64,000 nucleotides of DNA from JACDAV01 sp964626755 (GCA_964626755.1 CAZVGO010000050.1:186001-250000); one strand, 5' to 3'. Numbered from the stretch's first letter, positions 16,901 to 25,829 are shown. Numbers and translations: made by a program. Notes: generated from the letters alone by a model not told the origin.

Positions 16901-18414
16901 GGGCGATCAATCCCGCCGCCCGGATCGGCGTGAAGCTCGTCGCCTCGCGCGGTGTCGGGACGATCGCGGCGGGAGTCGTGAAGGCCGGCGCGTCGTACGT
17001 CCACCTGTCGGGCCACGCGGGTGGGACCGGTGCTTCGCCGTTGAGCTCGATCAAGCACGCTGGCGCGCCGTGGGAGCTGGGCCTCGCCGAGGTCCACCAG
17101 GTCCTGCTTCGGAACGGCCTGCGAGATCGGGTGGCCCTGCGGACGGACGGCGGGCTCCAGACCGGCCGGGACCTGCTCGTCGCCGCGCTCCTCGGCGCGG
17201 AGGAGTTCGCGTTCGGGACCGCGATGCTCGTCGCAGTCGGCTGCGACATGGCCCGCCAGTGCCATCTCGACACGTGTCCCACCGGGATCGCTACCCAGCG
17301 CCAGGATCTCCGGGCGAAGTTCAGCGGCTCGCCGATGCAGGTCGAGCGGTTTGCCCTCGCCCTCGCCGAGGACCTCCGGCGAGAGCTCGCGGCTGTCGGC
17401 GCGTCGTCAGTCGGTGAGGTCGTCGGCGAGGCTCGGTCACGGCTCACTGTTGCTGCGGGCGGTTCGACCCACGATCTCCGTCCGCTGCTCGCCGGCGCCG
17501 CGTGGACCGCATCTCCCGCTCGACGCGCGGCGCCGGCAGAGGCGGGTCGCGAGGTGGGGCACGTGCCGGCATCGGCGCTCGAGGCGCGGCTCGTCCGGGC
17601 GCTCCACGGGCAGTGGGGCTTCGAGGCCTCCGGCCTGCGGCTGACGACGGCCGATCGGTCGTTCGGTGCGGCGCTCTCGGGCGCCATTGAGCGTGGCGAG
17701 ATGCGCGGGCCCGCGCGGCTCGAGCTGCGGGGCGCGGCCGGCCAGTCGTTCGGGGCGTTCGCGAGCGCCGGGATCGAGCTACGGCTCGTCGGCCAGGCGA
17801 ACGACTACGTGGGCAAGGGACTGTCGGGCGGGACGCTCATCCTGCGACCCGAGCCAGAACTCGCTGCGCCGGCTGCGGGCGCCTCGGTCGCGGGAAACAC
17901 ATGCCTCTACGGCGCGACTGCGGGTCGGGTCCACCTCGTCGGCCGAGCCGGGATGCGCTTCGCTGTCCGCAACAGCGGCGCGCACGCCGTCGTGGAGGGG
18001 ATCGGCCCGCACGGCTGCGAATACATGACCGGAGGGGTCGTCGTGGTCCTCGGCCCGGTCGGCGCGAATTTCGGCGCGGGAATGACCGGCGGCCGCGCCT
18101 ACCTGCACGATCCTTCCGGCCGCCACGCGGCAGCGCTGCACGGCCCGAGCGTCCGCGCAATCCGCCTCGCGGAGGCCATCGCCGAGCGCGAGAACGGGGA
18201 TGTGCTGGCGCAAGAACTCCGTGAGCTCGTCGAGGACCACCGCGGCGCCGGATCGGAGCTGGCAGCGCGGCTACTGGCCGAGGGTGGTCTCGAGGACGCC
18301 GTCTGGCTTGTCGAGCCCATCGCCACGCCGCTACCGGCCGCCGACGCGGCGAGTCCGCGCGTCGCCCAGCCGGCTGTCTCCGAGCCTGCCCGACCGTTCG
18401 TCGCCGCAGGCTGA
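13903..18414 (+). CDS. gltB: Glutamate synthase, large subunit
   Basis: A 1503-residue subunit that transfers the amide nitrogen of glutamine to 2-oxoglutarate. The start is TTG 13903 behind GGAGA, giving a short propeptide before the N-terminal nucleophile Cys19 in DACGIGFVADAGG (class II glutamine amidotransferase). The FMN-binding synthase domain contains GGEDPAWY, IKIAQGSKPGEGGQLPG, SPPPHHDIYSIEDL and GHAGGTGASPLSS. The 3Fe-4S cluster cysteines are in CDMARQCHLDTCPTG near residue 1113. The GXGXG beta-helix forms the C-terminus (NDYVGKGLSGGTLI, GATAGRVHLVG). The small subunit gltD is not adjacent. The longer frame running in from 12544 is a shadow of amt. Confidence 0.96.
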   Translation: MVHRSATPLYDPRFEHDACGIGFVADAGGQSRDRVLGLGLAGLASLGHRGAFAADGESSDGAGISLPLARDVVEMLAPGLATARPAIVQLFLPRGRVRREQARKLVTEALSSVGLSVERWRKVPHDPSALGAEARAAMPQFEQAVVLRPADCTAAAFERRLVLARRRLETAAHGAGLELAVPSASARTIVYKGLVAGGRLAQLFPDLAAPLAVPYALFHQRYATNTHPVWRLAQPFRSIAHNGEINTVRGNREQVRGRARDAAARSRARELLAAGPALSPDGSDSLSLDESLELLTMSGWDLPTALLASIPEALAVRLVPHPQVASLQRRTAGFLAPWDGPAAIVFGDGRRVGALTDRNGLRPIAFAVTRDRLVAVASEAGAIPITAAETVRRGRLGPGQMLLVDPGRHLVLEDTDAKAFVLAGLPIHDEPRPAHEDRANVHGPATAVPLRYLAGLDAERGRLDIKTMALESHEPLWSMGDDTPTPGRGRLDRRAVDHLRQAFAQVTNPPIDPERERVVMDLRVEVGRRPSLLGGLPSGPRTIRLDRPLVADLAGLLDAFPGPIARLDATWDPAAGAAGLGDALDRLAADAVHAATGSVELLVLSDRTFDFERLPIPSVLAVGAVHAALTDAGLRGRADIVIEAADVLDVHACAMAIACGAAAIHPWLAIELAGELAGSRGAEHLTPEAAIGNLLAAFEAGLRKTLARMGISAISSYVGGALFDTVELDRSVVARCFPAAAAWPGRVTLADLARRQLARLSEAEALPEPAPGREARLPDPGFARFRADGEAHLYAPKIVGAVQELSGFGVGEPAPLNGTTESALVAYREALARQSTVVRDDFRVRAAPPIPLEEVESARSIARRFVVSAMSVGALSPEAHQALTIGIQRAGGAANTGEGGEDPAWYAPGPNGERHDARIKQVASARFGVTAAYLARADQLEIKIAQGSKPGEGGQLPGRKATAFIAALRRAQPGQSLISPPPHHDIYSIEDLAQLIADLRAINPAARIGVKLVASRGVGTIAAGVVKAGASYVHLSGHAGGTGASPLSSIKHAGAPWELGLAEVHQVLLRNGLRDRVALRTDGGLQTGRDLLVAALLGAEEFAFGTAMLVAVGCDMARQCHLDTCPTGIATQRQDLRAKFSGSPMQVERFALALAEDLRRELAAVGASSVGEVVGEARSRLTVAAGGSTHDLRPLLAGAAWTASPARRAAPAEAGREVGHVPASALEARLVRALHGQWGFEASGLRLTTADRSFGAALSGAIERGEMRGPARLELRGAAGQSFGAFASAGIELRLVGQANDYVGKGLSGGTLILRPEPELAAPAAGASVAGNTCLYGATAGRVHLVGRAGMRFAVRNSGAHAVVEGIGPHGCEYMTGGVVVVLGPVGANFGAGMTGGRAYLHDPSGRHAAALHGPSVRAIRLAEAIAERENGDVLAQELRELVEDHRGAGSELAARLLAEGGLEDAVWLVEPIATPLPAADAASPRVAQPAVSEPARPFVAAG

Positions 18415-18607
18415 TCGGACGCTCTTCTCAACCGTCCTCCCGCAGGACAGAAAGCCGTCCGTCGGAGGGCAGGCCAGCGCGCACAGCCCACGTCACGCAC
18501 GAAGGTCTCCCCGCGAGCGAGCGTTCTCTATCAATTGTTCTGGTCGGGGACCGCTGAGAAAAGGCCGCGGCGATTCGTCCCCCCGGAGGACACTTGAGAG
18601 TGAATGA

Positions 18608-18640
18608 GGGGCCTGGGTCTGCGGTCGGGACCTAGGCCCC
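18608..18640. terminator. Hairpin between convergent gltB and response regulator
   Basis: GGGGCCTGGGT (18608-18618) pairs with ACCTAGGCCCC (18630-18640) over 11 bp with one G-U and an 11-nt loop. It overlaps the regulator stop codon. No T-tract follows, so termination is probable but not certain. Confidence 0.5.
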
Positions 18641-19330
18641 GTCCACCTCGATCCGGTAGCCGACGCCGCGTACGGCGAGGATTGCCGGGCCACCCGCCGC
18701 TTCGACCTTCGAGCGGAGGCGGGCGAGGTGCGGCTTGAGCCACAGCAGGTCAGGATCGGACTCAGCCGGCCAGCCGGCGCGGGCGAGCTGGAGATGCGGG
18801 ACCAGGTCGCCGCCCGCACGGACGAGCGACTCGAGCAGCCGGAACTCGGTCGGCGTCAGCTGCAGCGACTTCTCGCCGACGCGGGCATCGTGGCGCCCCG
18901 GATCGAGGGCGAGCTGGCCCGCGACGACCGGCCCGGATGCCGAACCGCCGGCCGCGCGATCGGCACGCCGCATGATCGCCGCGATCCGGGCGAGCAGCTC
19001 CGCCTTGCCGAACGGCTTGACGAGGTAGTCGTCCGCACCGATGCCGAGTGCCTTGACCTTGGCCGCCTCGGCGCTCTCGCCCGAGACGACGAGAATCGGC
19101 GCCGAGCCGGCCGCCCGCATCTGGCCCGCGACCGTGAACCCGTCCGGACCCGGCATGGCGAGATCCAAGAGCACGAGGTCGGGCGACTCCTCGCGGAACC
19201 GCTTGACCGCGGTGAGCCCGTCGTACGCGGTGATCACCTGGTGGCCCTCGGTGCCGACGAGCGCGGTGATCGCCCCGACCATCGCCGGGTCGTCGTCGAC
19301 GACGAGGATCCGAAGGGGCCGCTGCGTCAT
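18632..19330 (-). CDS. OmpR/PhoB-family response regulator
   Basis: 232 residues. The receiver domain has ILVVDDDPAMV (acidic pocket), phospho-acceptor Asp in LVLLDLAMPGPDGF and switch Lys in YLVKPFGKAELLARI. The C-terminal winged helix contains LTPTEFRLLESLVRAGGDLV and AVRGVGYRI, the OmpR effector signature. It acts as a DNA-binding transcription factor. Its start lies 3 bp after the stop of the GAF histidine kinase, so the two form a two-component pair. The position between gltB and ppc suggests, but does not prove, a role in carbon/nitrogen control. Confidence 0.95.
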   Translation of the reverse strand: MTQRPLRILVVDDDPAMVGAITALVGTEGHQVITAYDGLTAVKRFREESPDLVLLDLAMPGPDGFTVAGQMRAAGSAPILVVSGESAEAAKVKALGIGADDYLVKPFGKAELLARIAAIMRRADRAAGGSASGPVVAGQLALDPGRHDARVGEKSLQLTPTEFRLLESLVRAGGDLVPHLQLARAGWPAESDPDLLWLKPHLARLRSKVEAAGGPAILAVRGVGYRIEVDGA

Positions 19331-19333
19331 CGC

Positions 19334-20611
19334 CTAGACCGCCACGACCGCCGGCAGCGCGACGACGAACCGCGTCCCGGCTGGCTCCGCCGGCTCGCAC
19401 CAAAGACGGGCGCCCATCGACTCGCCGAGCCGCTTCGCCGCATACAGCCCGATGCCCGAGCCGCGAGCGGTATGCGTGTCGCGTCGGGCGTACGGCTCGA
19501 AAATGCGGTGCCGCCACTCCTCGGGGATGCCGGGTCCCTCGTCCGCCACAGCCAGGCGCACCACGCCCTCCACGAGCCGCCAATCGATCGTGATCGACGT
19601 ATCGGGCGGAGCGTACTTCACCGCGTTCTCGACGAGGTGCTCGACGATCTGGCGCAGCCGCGGCGGATCGGCGATGACCTGGAGCCGGACGGACGGAAGG
19701 ATGTCGAGGCGGTGGCGGTCGAGGAGCGGCGCGAGTCCGGCGACGACGCCCGCGACGAGGGTCCCGACGTCGGTCGGCTCAAGGGTCGGGGGCCGGTCCG
19801 GGACGATCCGGACCGAGGCGAGGATCGAGTCGACGAGCCGGTCGAGCCGCTCGATCTGCTCGAGGGTGCCGCGATGCCACTCCGCGCGCTGGGCGCGCCG
19901 CTCCGGGTTGCGTGAGGCACGCCCCTCGAGCGGCGGGTCGTCGGCCAGCAGGTCGGCGTACGCCCGGACGATCGCGAGCGGCGTGCGCAGCTCATGGGTC
20001 ACGAGCGCGATCAGCTCGCTCCGCGCCTGGTCGATTGCCTGAAGCTCGGCGGCCAGGGCCTCCGCCTCGCGCTGCTGGCGCCCCTTTTCGACGATCCCGG
20101 CGAGCAGATCCGCGATCGCCCGGAGCTGCGCGACGTCCACGTCGCTGAACGCGCGGTGCCGTTCGGTCTGGACGTTGAGCACTCCGACGGTCTGGTCGTG
20201 CCAGCTCAGCGGCACGGACAGCATCGACGCGACGAACCGCTTCTGGTCGATGCCGCGGACCCACAGGAAGCGCGGGTCGCTCGGCACGTCCGGGATGACG
20301 AGCGGCTCGCGCGTGGCGGCAACCCGACCCGTGACGCCTTCGCCGTACGGCACCCGCGCCCGGCCGATCTGGTACCGGTCGAGGCCGTTCGTCGTGGCGA
20401 GCGTCAGGTACGCTCCATCCCGATCGAGGAGGTAGAGCGAGGAGACGTCCGCGTGGAGCGCGTCCCGGGTGCCGTCGACGACCGTCTCGAGCAGCTCGTC
20501 CCACGTCCGCGCGGTCGTCGCGAGGCGCGCGACCCGGTGGAGAAATCGGAGCTCCTCGAGCTGATCGGCGCCGGCCGGCTGGACCGCATCGGTGGTGGTC
20601 ACGGGATTCAC
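19334..20611 (-). CDS. Soluble sensor histidine kinase with GAF domain
   Basis: 425 residues starting with GTG; no membrane segment, so a cytoplasmic sensor. A GAF domain covers about residues 20-175 (SSLYLLDRDGAYLTL, YGEGVTGRVAATREPLVI, SMLSVPLSWHDQTVGVLNV). The H box is LIALVTHELRTPLAIVRAYADLL near 205. N, G1 and G2 boxes follow (HLVENAVKYA, VADEGPGIP, GSGIGLYAAKRL). It should phosphorylate the OmpR regulator encoded 3 bp downstream. A TACGCT hexamer 6 nt before the GTG suggests a leaderless mRNA. The ligand of the GAF domain is unknown. Confidence 0.94.
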   Translation of the reverse strand: MNPVTTTDAVQPAGADQLEELRFLHRVARLATTARTWDELLETVVDGTRDALHADVSSLYLLDRDGAYLTLATTNGLDRYQIGRARVPYGEGVTGRVAATREPLVIPDVPSDPRFLWVRGIDQKRFVASMLSVPLSWHDQTVGVLNVQTERHRAFSDVDVAQLRAIADLLAGIVEKGRQQREAEALAAELQAIDQARSELIALVTHELRTPLAIVRAYADLLADDPPLEGRASRNPERRAQRAEWHRGTLEQIERLDRLVDSILASVRIVPDRPPTLEPTDVGTLVAGVVAGLAPLLDRHRLDILPSVRLQVIADPPRLRQIVEHLVENAVKYAPPDTSITIDWRLVEGVVRLAVADEGPGIPEEWRHRIFEPYARRDTHTARGSGIGLYAAKRLGESMGARLWCEPAEPAGTRFVVALPAVVAV

Positions 20612-20617
20612 GATACA

Positions 20618-20623
20618 AGCGTA
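20618..20623 (-). promoter_or_regulatory. Predicted -10 element (TACGCT), leaderless promoter of the GAF kinase
   Basis: On the minus strand TACGCT is followed by six bases and then the GTG start at 20611. There is no Shine-Dalgarno sequence. Same geometry as other leaderless candidates in this window. Confidence 0.45.
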
Positions 20624-20667
20624 GGCACCGACGGGCGGCCGAATGGTTGCGGCGGAGTGGCGGCAAG

Positions 20668-23481
20668 GTGACGACTGGCCGCCGCGGGCGGACCCCGAAT
20701 GCCGCCGTCCGGGCCGAGCCGAGGGGGATCGGCAGCGCCGGCGCCCGCGACCCGCTCGCGCGCGAGGTCAAGCTCCTCGGCGCGCTCCTTGGCCAGGTGA
20801 TCGTCGAGCAGGCCGGGCTCGAGCTGTTCGAGGAGGTCGAGCGAATCCGGCGGGCCGCGATCGCGGCCCGGCTGGGCGAGGACCCCTCGGCGGCCGACGG
20901 CCTCGACGCCGCGTTCACCGCCCTCGACGTCGATCGGGTCGAGGCGGTCGTCCGCGCGTTCGCGTTGTACTTCCAGCTCGTGAACCTCGCCGAGGAACGG
21001 CATCGCGTGCGGACGATCGCCAGACGGCGGCGGGCGGCCCGGGGAGGGGTGGTCGACGACTCGATCGCCGGCGCGGTCGCGACACTCCGTCGACGGGGGC
21101 ACGCCCGGGATCTCGATGCGCTCGTCGGCCGGCTTTCGATCGTGCCGGTCCTCACCGCCCACCCGACCGAGGCGCGCCGGCGGACGCTGCTACTCGCACT
21201 CCGCAGGTGCGCGGGGTTGCTCGAGCGCCTCGACGATCAGCGCCTGACGCCCGAGGACGACGCCGACATCCGGCGCCGCCTGCGCGAGGAGGTGAGCGTC
21301 TTGTGGCGGACCGCCGAGCTCCGGGCCGACGCTCCGACGCCGCTCGACGAGGTCCGGACCGCGCTCGTGTTCTTCGACGAGACGCTGTTCAGCCTCGTCC
21401 CGCGGGTCTATCGGGCGCTCGACGTGGCGCTCGATGCGCCACCCGGGCGAGCGGCGCGGCCGGGCGATCCGGCCGGCGACAGCGGTCGATCGGGCACGCG
21501 CCCGGCCCGGGTACCGGCGTTTCTGCGCTGGGGATCGTGGATCGGGGGCGACCGCGACGGCCACCCGAGCGTGACGGCCGATCTCACCGAACGAACGCTC
21601 CGGATCCACGCCGATCACGTCCTTCGGGGCCACGAGGCGGTCGCGACCCGGCTGATGCAGACAATCGCGGCACACATGCCGGCAGGGGGCATGGCGCGGG
21701 CGGTGTCGTCGCGGCTCGGGCGAGACGCCGAGGAGCTGCCGGAGACCGACCGGATGCTCCGACGGCGCTTTCCCGACGAGCCGTACCGGCGGCGGTTCGG
21801 GTTCATCGCCGAGCGGCTCCGTCGCACGCGCGCCCACCTCACCGGCGTTGCGGCCCCGCTCGCCGGTCGCTACGAGTCGCCGGACGAGGTCGTTGCCGAA
21901 GTCGAAGAGCTCCAGGCGGCACTCGACGCCGACGGCCTCGCGCGGGTCGCCTGGGGCGAGGTCCAGGATTTTCGATGGCAGCTCGAGACATTCGGGTTCC
22001 ACCTCGCATCCCTCGAGATCCGGCAACACGCGATTGTTCATCGCGCGGCGGTCGCCGCGCTGCGGGCCGACGCCGGCGACGATCACGAGGTGTCGCCGGG
22101 CGTTCCGCTCGGCGAGGTCCTCGCGACATTCGATGCGATTCATGGGGTGCAGGCACGGTTCGGCGTCGCGGCCGTGCACAGGTTCGTGGTGAGCTTCACG
22201 GCCGCGGCGTCGGACGCGACCGATGTCCTGCACCTTGCCCGCGTCGCCGCGGAGCGCGCGGGCACGGATCCGCCGGTCATCGACGTCGTGCCGCTGTTCG
22301 AGTCCGCGGAGGCCCTCGAGTCCGCCGGCCCGATCCTCGACGCGCTTCTCGGCGACGAGGACTACCGGCGGCACCTCGAGATCCGCGGCGACCGCCAGGA
22401 GGTGATGCTCGGGTACTCCGACTCGAACAAGGAATCCGGGTTCCTCGCCGCGAACTGGCTCCTTCACCGGGCCCAGGCGGCGCTCGTCGCGGCGGCGCGG
22501 GGGCGGGCCGTCGAGCTGACGCTGTTCCACGGGCGCGGTGGCGCGATCGGCCGGGGCGGCGGCCCCAGCCACCGGGCGATCCGCGGCCAGGCTCCCGGAT
22601 CGGTGGACGGGCGGCTCAAGCTGACCGAGCAGGGTGAAGTCGTCGCGGCCCGCTACGCGAACCCGGAGATTGCCCGGCGCGAGCTGGAGCTCCTGACCGG
22701 AGCGGTCCTCCTTGCCTCGACCGCCGAGCACGATGCGGCGCTCACGGCCGCCGTCGAGGACGGGACGCCGGTTCTCGACGACCTTGCCGCCACGGCACGC
22801 GAGGCGTACCGGGCCCTCGTCTACGACGACCCGGGCTTTCCTGCGTTCTTCCGCTCGGTCACGCCGATCGCCGAGATCTCGGGCCTCCGCTTTGGCTCGC
22901 GGCCGGCCGGCCGCGCCCGGCCGGGCCAGCAGGAGGAGGCGCCGCCCATCGACGACCTCCGGGCGATCCCCTGGGTGTTCGCCTGGTCACAGGCCCGGAT
23001 CGACCTGCCGGGCTGGTACGGCCTCGGAACCGCGCTCGACGCCTATCGCGAGCGTCATGGTGAGGCCGGGCTCGACCGGATCGCGGCCCTCTACCGGGGC
23101 TGGCCGTTCCTCGCCAGCGTCCTCGACAACGCCGAGCTGAGCCTTGCGCGCGCGGACATGGGCGTGGCTCGGCGGTACGCGGCGCTGGCGCGCGGCGCGG
23201 GCGACGAACGGCGCTGGCGGGCGATCGAGGCGGAGCACGGCCGGACCGTCCGCCTGCTCCTCCGGGTCACCGGGCGCGATCGCCTCCTCGACGGCAGCCC
23301 GGTCCTCCAGCGCGCGATCTCGCTGCGCAATCCGTACGTCGACTCGCTGTCGGGCATCCAGGTCGGGCTCCTCGGCCGTCTCCGGGCTCGCACCGCGGAC
23401 GACCCGGAGCACGACCGGCTCCTCCGGCTCGTCCAGCTCACGGTCAGCGGCGTGGCGGCGGGCCTTCAGTCGACGGGCTGA
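20668..23481 (+). CDS. ppc: Phosphoenolpyruvate carboxylase
   Basis: About 937 residues; makes oxaloacetate from PEP and bicarbonate, an anaplerotic step. Conserved motifs are all present: LTAHPTEARRRTLL with the catalytic His near residue 165, GSWIGGDRDGHPSVT, LGYSDSNKESGFLAANW, FHGRGGAIGRGGGPSHRAI, QGEVVAARYANPEIARRELE and the C-terminal SLRNPYVDSLSGIQ. GTG 20668 with GGAG 10 nt upstream is chosen over TTG 20647. It is divergent from the two-component pair and overlaps the convergent aminotransferase gene by 16 bp at the 3' ends. Length is normal for bacterial enzymes. Confidence 0.96.
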   Translation: MTTGRRGRTPNAAVRAEPRGIGSAGARDPLAREVKLLGALLGQVIVEQAGLELFEEVERIRRAAIAARLGEDPSAADGLDAAFTALDVDRVEAVVRAFALYFQLVNLAEERHRVRTIARRRRAARGGVVDDSIAGAVATLRRRGHARDLDALVGRLSIVPVLTAHPTEARRRTLLLALRRCAGLLERLDDQRLTPEDDADIRRRLREEVSVLWRTAELRADAPTPLDEVRTALVFFDETLFSLVPRVYRALDVALDAPPGRAARPGDPAGDSGRSGTRPARVPAFLRWGSWIGGDRDGHPSVTADLTERTLRIHADHVLRGHEAVATRLMQTIAAHMPAGGMARAVSSRLGRDAEELPETDRMLRRRFPDEPYRRRFGFIAERLRRTRAHLTGVAAPLAGRYESPDEVVAEVEELQAALDADGLARVAWGEVQDFRWQLETFGFHLASLEIRQHAIVHRAAVAALRADAGDDHEVSPGVPLGEVLATFDAIHGVQARFGVAAVHRFVVSFTAAASDATDVLHLARVAAERAGTDPPVIDVVPLFESAEALESAGPILDALLGDEDYRRHLEIRGDRQEVMLGYSDSNKESGFLAANWLLHRAQAALVAAARGRAVELTLFHGRGGAIGRGGGPSHRAIRGQAPGSVDGRLKLTEQGEVVAARYANPEIARRELELLTGAVLLASTAEHDAALTAAVEDGTPVLDDLAATAREAYRALVYDDPGFPAFFRSVTPIAEISGLRFGSRPAGRARPGQQEEAPPIDDLRAIPWVFAWSQARIDLPGWYGLGTALDAYRERHGEAGLDRIAALYRGWPFLASVLDNAELSLARADMGVARRYAALARGAGDERRWRAIEAEHGRTVRLLLRVTGRDRLLDGSPVLQRAISLRNPYVDSLSGIQVGLLGRLRARTADDPEHDRLLRLVQLTVSGVAAGLQSTG

Positions 23482-24686
23482 ACGGGGCTGAGGCGGCGGA
23501 CGAGCGCATCGGCGAGTGCGTCGAAGTCTGACGGCTCGTTGTAGAGGTGGGCGGAGATCCGGAGGAGCATCGCGCGCGGGCCATTCGTCGACCTCGCCGC
23601 GAGGACCGGCCACGCTCCGACCGGGACTTCGATCCGGTCCTCCCCGGCCAGCGTGTGGGTTAGCGCGACGGCCGTTTCGTCCGACGGCGACAGCGGCAGC
23701 TCGAGCGAGGCTATCGACCCGAGCAGGTTCTCCGGCACGGACTGCTCGATCCCGAGCGCTTCCGCGAGCCGCCTCCGACCCCCCACCGCAAGCTCGTGGT
23801 TCGCGGCCCGGATCGCCGGCCAGCCGCCACCGTCCGGGGCGAGGTCCGCGACGAGGCTCACGGCGTCGGCGGCGGCGAGGTAGGGCGTCGGGTCCACGGT
23901 GCCGGGCCAATCGAACTCGAGCCGGAATCGCGATCGCTCACCAATGTCCGCCCGCGGGTCGTTCGCGCCGTGCGACACGACGAGCGGATGGATCGCGGCC
24001 CGCCGGTCCGCGCGGACCCACAGGATCGCGGAGCCCTTCGGCCCGCACAGCCATTTGTGACCGTTGCCCGTCCAGTACGCGGCGCCGAGGGTGTCGATCT
24101 CGACCTGGACCATCCCCGGCGCATGAGCCGCGTCGACGAGCGTGTCGACGCCGCGCTGTTCGAGTTCGTGGACGATCTGGGCGATCGGGAAGACCAGCGC
24201 AGTCGGGCTCGTGACGTGGCTGATCAGCGCGAGCACAGTCCTCGATGTGACCGCCGCGAGGATCGCCTCGACGATCTCGCCCGCATCGGCGACGGGAAAC
24301 GGAACACGCGCGATGACGACACGCGCTTCGTCGCGGCGGGCCGCCGCGGCAAGCGCATTGAGAGTCGCGTTGTACTCGTGATCCGTCGTCAGCAGCTGGT
24401 CACCTGGAGCGAACCGGAGTGATCCGAGGACCGCCGACACGGCGCTCGTCGCGTTGGGGACGAACGCGATCCCGTCCGGGTCACCGCGGAGGAACGCGCC
24501 GAACGTCGTCCGAGCCGCGTCGAGACACCCCTCCAGCTCGCGGCTGAAGAACCGGACCGGGTCGGCCTCGATCCGGTCGCGCCAGGCGGCCTGGGCCGCC
24601 AGCACCGGCTCCGGGCAGGCACCGAACGAGCCGTGGTTGAGGAACGTGACGGTCGGGTCGAGGCGCCACGCGCCCGTGGTCCGCAC
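23466..24686 (-). CDS. Class V aminotransferase (isopenicillin-N epimerase/desulfurase-like)
   Basis: A 406-residue fold-type I PLP protein. TVTFLNHGSFGACPEPVL at the N-terminus is typical of the isopenicillin N epimerase-like branch of class V aminotransferases. HEYNAT (around 100), the cofactor aspartate in TLVDAAHAPGM, and the Schiff-base lysine in WTGNGHKWLCGPKGS follow. Substrates in this branch are diverse, so the reaction is not assigned; a cysteine-desulfurase role is less likely because no catalytic cysteine loop is visible. It starts with GTG directly after the peptidase stop (TGAGTG), so it is the last gene of a small operon. Its 3' end overlaps ppc by 16 bp. Confidence 0.88.
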   Translation of the reverse strand: MRTTGAWRLDPTVTFLNHGSFGACPEPVLAAQAAWRDRIEADPVRFFSRELEGCLDAARTTFGAFLRGDPDGIAFVPNATSAVSAVLGSLRFAPGDQLLTTDHEYNATLNALAAAARRDEARVVIARVPFPVADAGEIVEAILAAVTSRTVLALISHVTSPTALVFPIAQIVHELEQRGVDTLVDAAHAPGMVQVEIDTLGAAYWTGNGHKWLCGPKGSAILWVRADRRAAIHPLVVSHGANDPRADIGERSRFRLEFDWPGTVDPTPYLAAADAVSLVADLAPDGGGWPAIRAANHELAVGGRRRLAEALGIEQSVPENLLGSIASLELPLSPSDETAVALTHTLAGEDRIEVPVGAWPVLAARSTNGPRAMLLRISAHLYNEPSDFDALADALVRRLSPVQPVD

Positions 24687-25487
24687 TCAGGCAGGCGACG
24701 TTCGGGGAAGCAGGTCCAGCGTCTCGCCGTGGACGGCGACGACCCGTCCGCCGCCGACCGGATGCCAGTGGGCCCGGCCCTCCCCGAAGACGTGCCATGG
24801 CCCGTCCGCGCCGTCTGTCGAGATGACCCCCGTCCGCTCGTCGAGTCCGAGGCGCCCGAAGCCTGCCGTCTCGAGCTCATCGATCGCCGTCGCCCACGCG
24901 TCCAGGTTCGCCTCGAACATCGCGAAGTGCGGCGCGACGAAGACTCCCGGCACAAGGTTGAGCGCGGGCAGCCAGCCGGTCGGCGTCCAGGTCCGCCCGG
25001 CGAGGCCCATCGCGCCGGCGCTCGCACCGGCGAGGACCGCGCCCCGTGCATGTGCGGCGAGGATCGACCCCCAGGCGAGGGTCCCCTCGAGGAGCCCCGG
25101 GACCGTGTCGGGATGGCCGCCCGGCAGGTAGATGAGGTCGGCCGCGCTCAGCCTCGCGGCGAGCACCGGATCCTCGGCAGTGTCGCGATCGACGACGAGG
25201 GCGGCCTCGACCCGCGCCGGGACGCCGACCCGCGCCGCCGCTCGCTTCAGCCCGGCGATCGCCTGCTTCGCCGACGCGCTCGGGCGCTCCCGGGCGGCCG
25301 CGGCCGGGACGACGACGATCCGCAAGACACCGTCCGATTCCGGGCCGCCGCGGCGTGCCTGCGCCGCGGACGACGGCAGCGCCGCCACCACGAGTGCGTC
25401 GAGGAACGGCTCGTCGCCCGGCTCGAATTCCCCGCCGCCATGGAGCGCGATGCGGCCGGGCGGCGTCGCGGCCCCGAGGCTCGTCAT
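24687..25487 (-). CDS. Cyanophycinase/peptidase E-like protein (family S51-type fold)
   Basis: 266 residues of the class I glutamine amidotransferase-like fold used by peptidase E and cyanophycinase. RIALHGGGEF starts the domain, IYLPGGHPDTV is the oxyanion-side turn, and VLAGASAGAMGLAG carries the nucleophilic serine. A likely histidine is in APHFAMFE. It probably cleaves aspartyl or similar peptides in the cytoplasm. ATG 25487 (MTSLGAATPPGRIAL) is chosen because it overlaps the upstream membrane-protein stop by 4 bp; the longer frame from 25694 reads through that gene. The aminotransferase start follows immediately. Confidence 0.85.
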   Translation of the reverse strand: MTSLGAATPPGRIALHGGGEFEPGDEPFLDALVVAALPSSAAQARRGGPESDGVLRIVVVPAAAARERPSASAKQAIAGLKRAAARVGVPARVEAALVVDRDTAEDPVLAARLSAADLIYLPGGHPDTVPGLLEGTLAWGSILAAHARGAVLAGASAGAMGLAGRTWTPTGWLPALNLVPGVFVAPHFAMFEANLDAWATAIDELETAGFGRLGLDERTGVISTDGADGPWHVFGEGRAHWHPVGGGRVVAVHGETLDLLPRTSPA

Positions 25488-25822
25488 CGCGACCCGCCCC
25501 CGGCCTGGCGGACCTCGTCCTCCGGCGGCGTGACGTTCTTGATCGGCGGCGCCACCGGCCGGGGCGGCCGTCCGAGGAGTCGATCGATCCCGTCGCGCAG
25601 GTGGAAGTAGGGCAGGACGGCGAGGACGAGGATGACCGGCAGGAGGATCCGCGCCCGCCCCCCGGTCGCGACCACGACGAACCCGATCAGCCACAGCGCA
25701 AGGAAGTAGGCGGCCACCAGGCCGGCGGACGCACCGCGCTGGAAGAGCCGGCGCGTCGGGATGAGCGCAAGCAGCGCGAGGACGAGGATCGCGGCAATGA
25801 GGGCCGGCGGCAGGAACGGCAC
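25484..25822 (-). CDS. Small three-helix membrane protein, unknown function
   Basis: 112 residues with three predicted membrane helices (ALIAAILVLALLALIP, GLVAAYFLALWLIGFVVVA, ILLPVILVLAVLPYF) and a soluble proline-rich tail. It starts with GTG at 25822; a TATCCT hexamer lies 7 nt upstream and no Shine-Dalgarno is seen, so the operon is probably read from a leaderless mRNA. It overlaps the S51-like peptidase gene by 4 bp. I do not recognise a named family. Confidence 0.7.
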   Translation of the reverse strand: MPFLPPALIAAILVLALLALIPTRRLFQRGASAGLVAAYFLALWLIGFVVVATGGRARILLPVILVLAVLPYFHLRDGIDRLLGRPPRPVAPPIKNVTPPEDEVRQAGGGSR

Positions 25823-25829
25823 AGGACGA

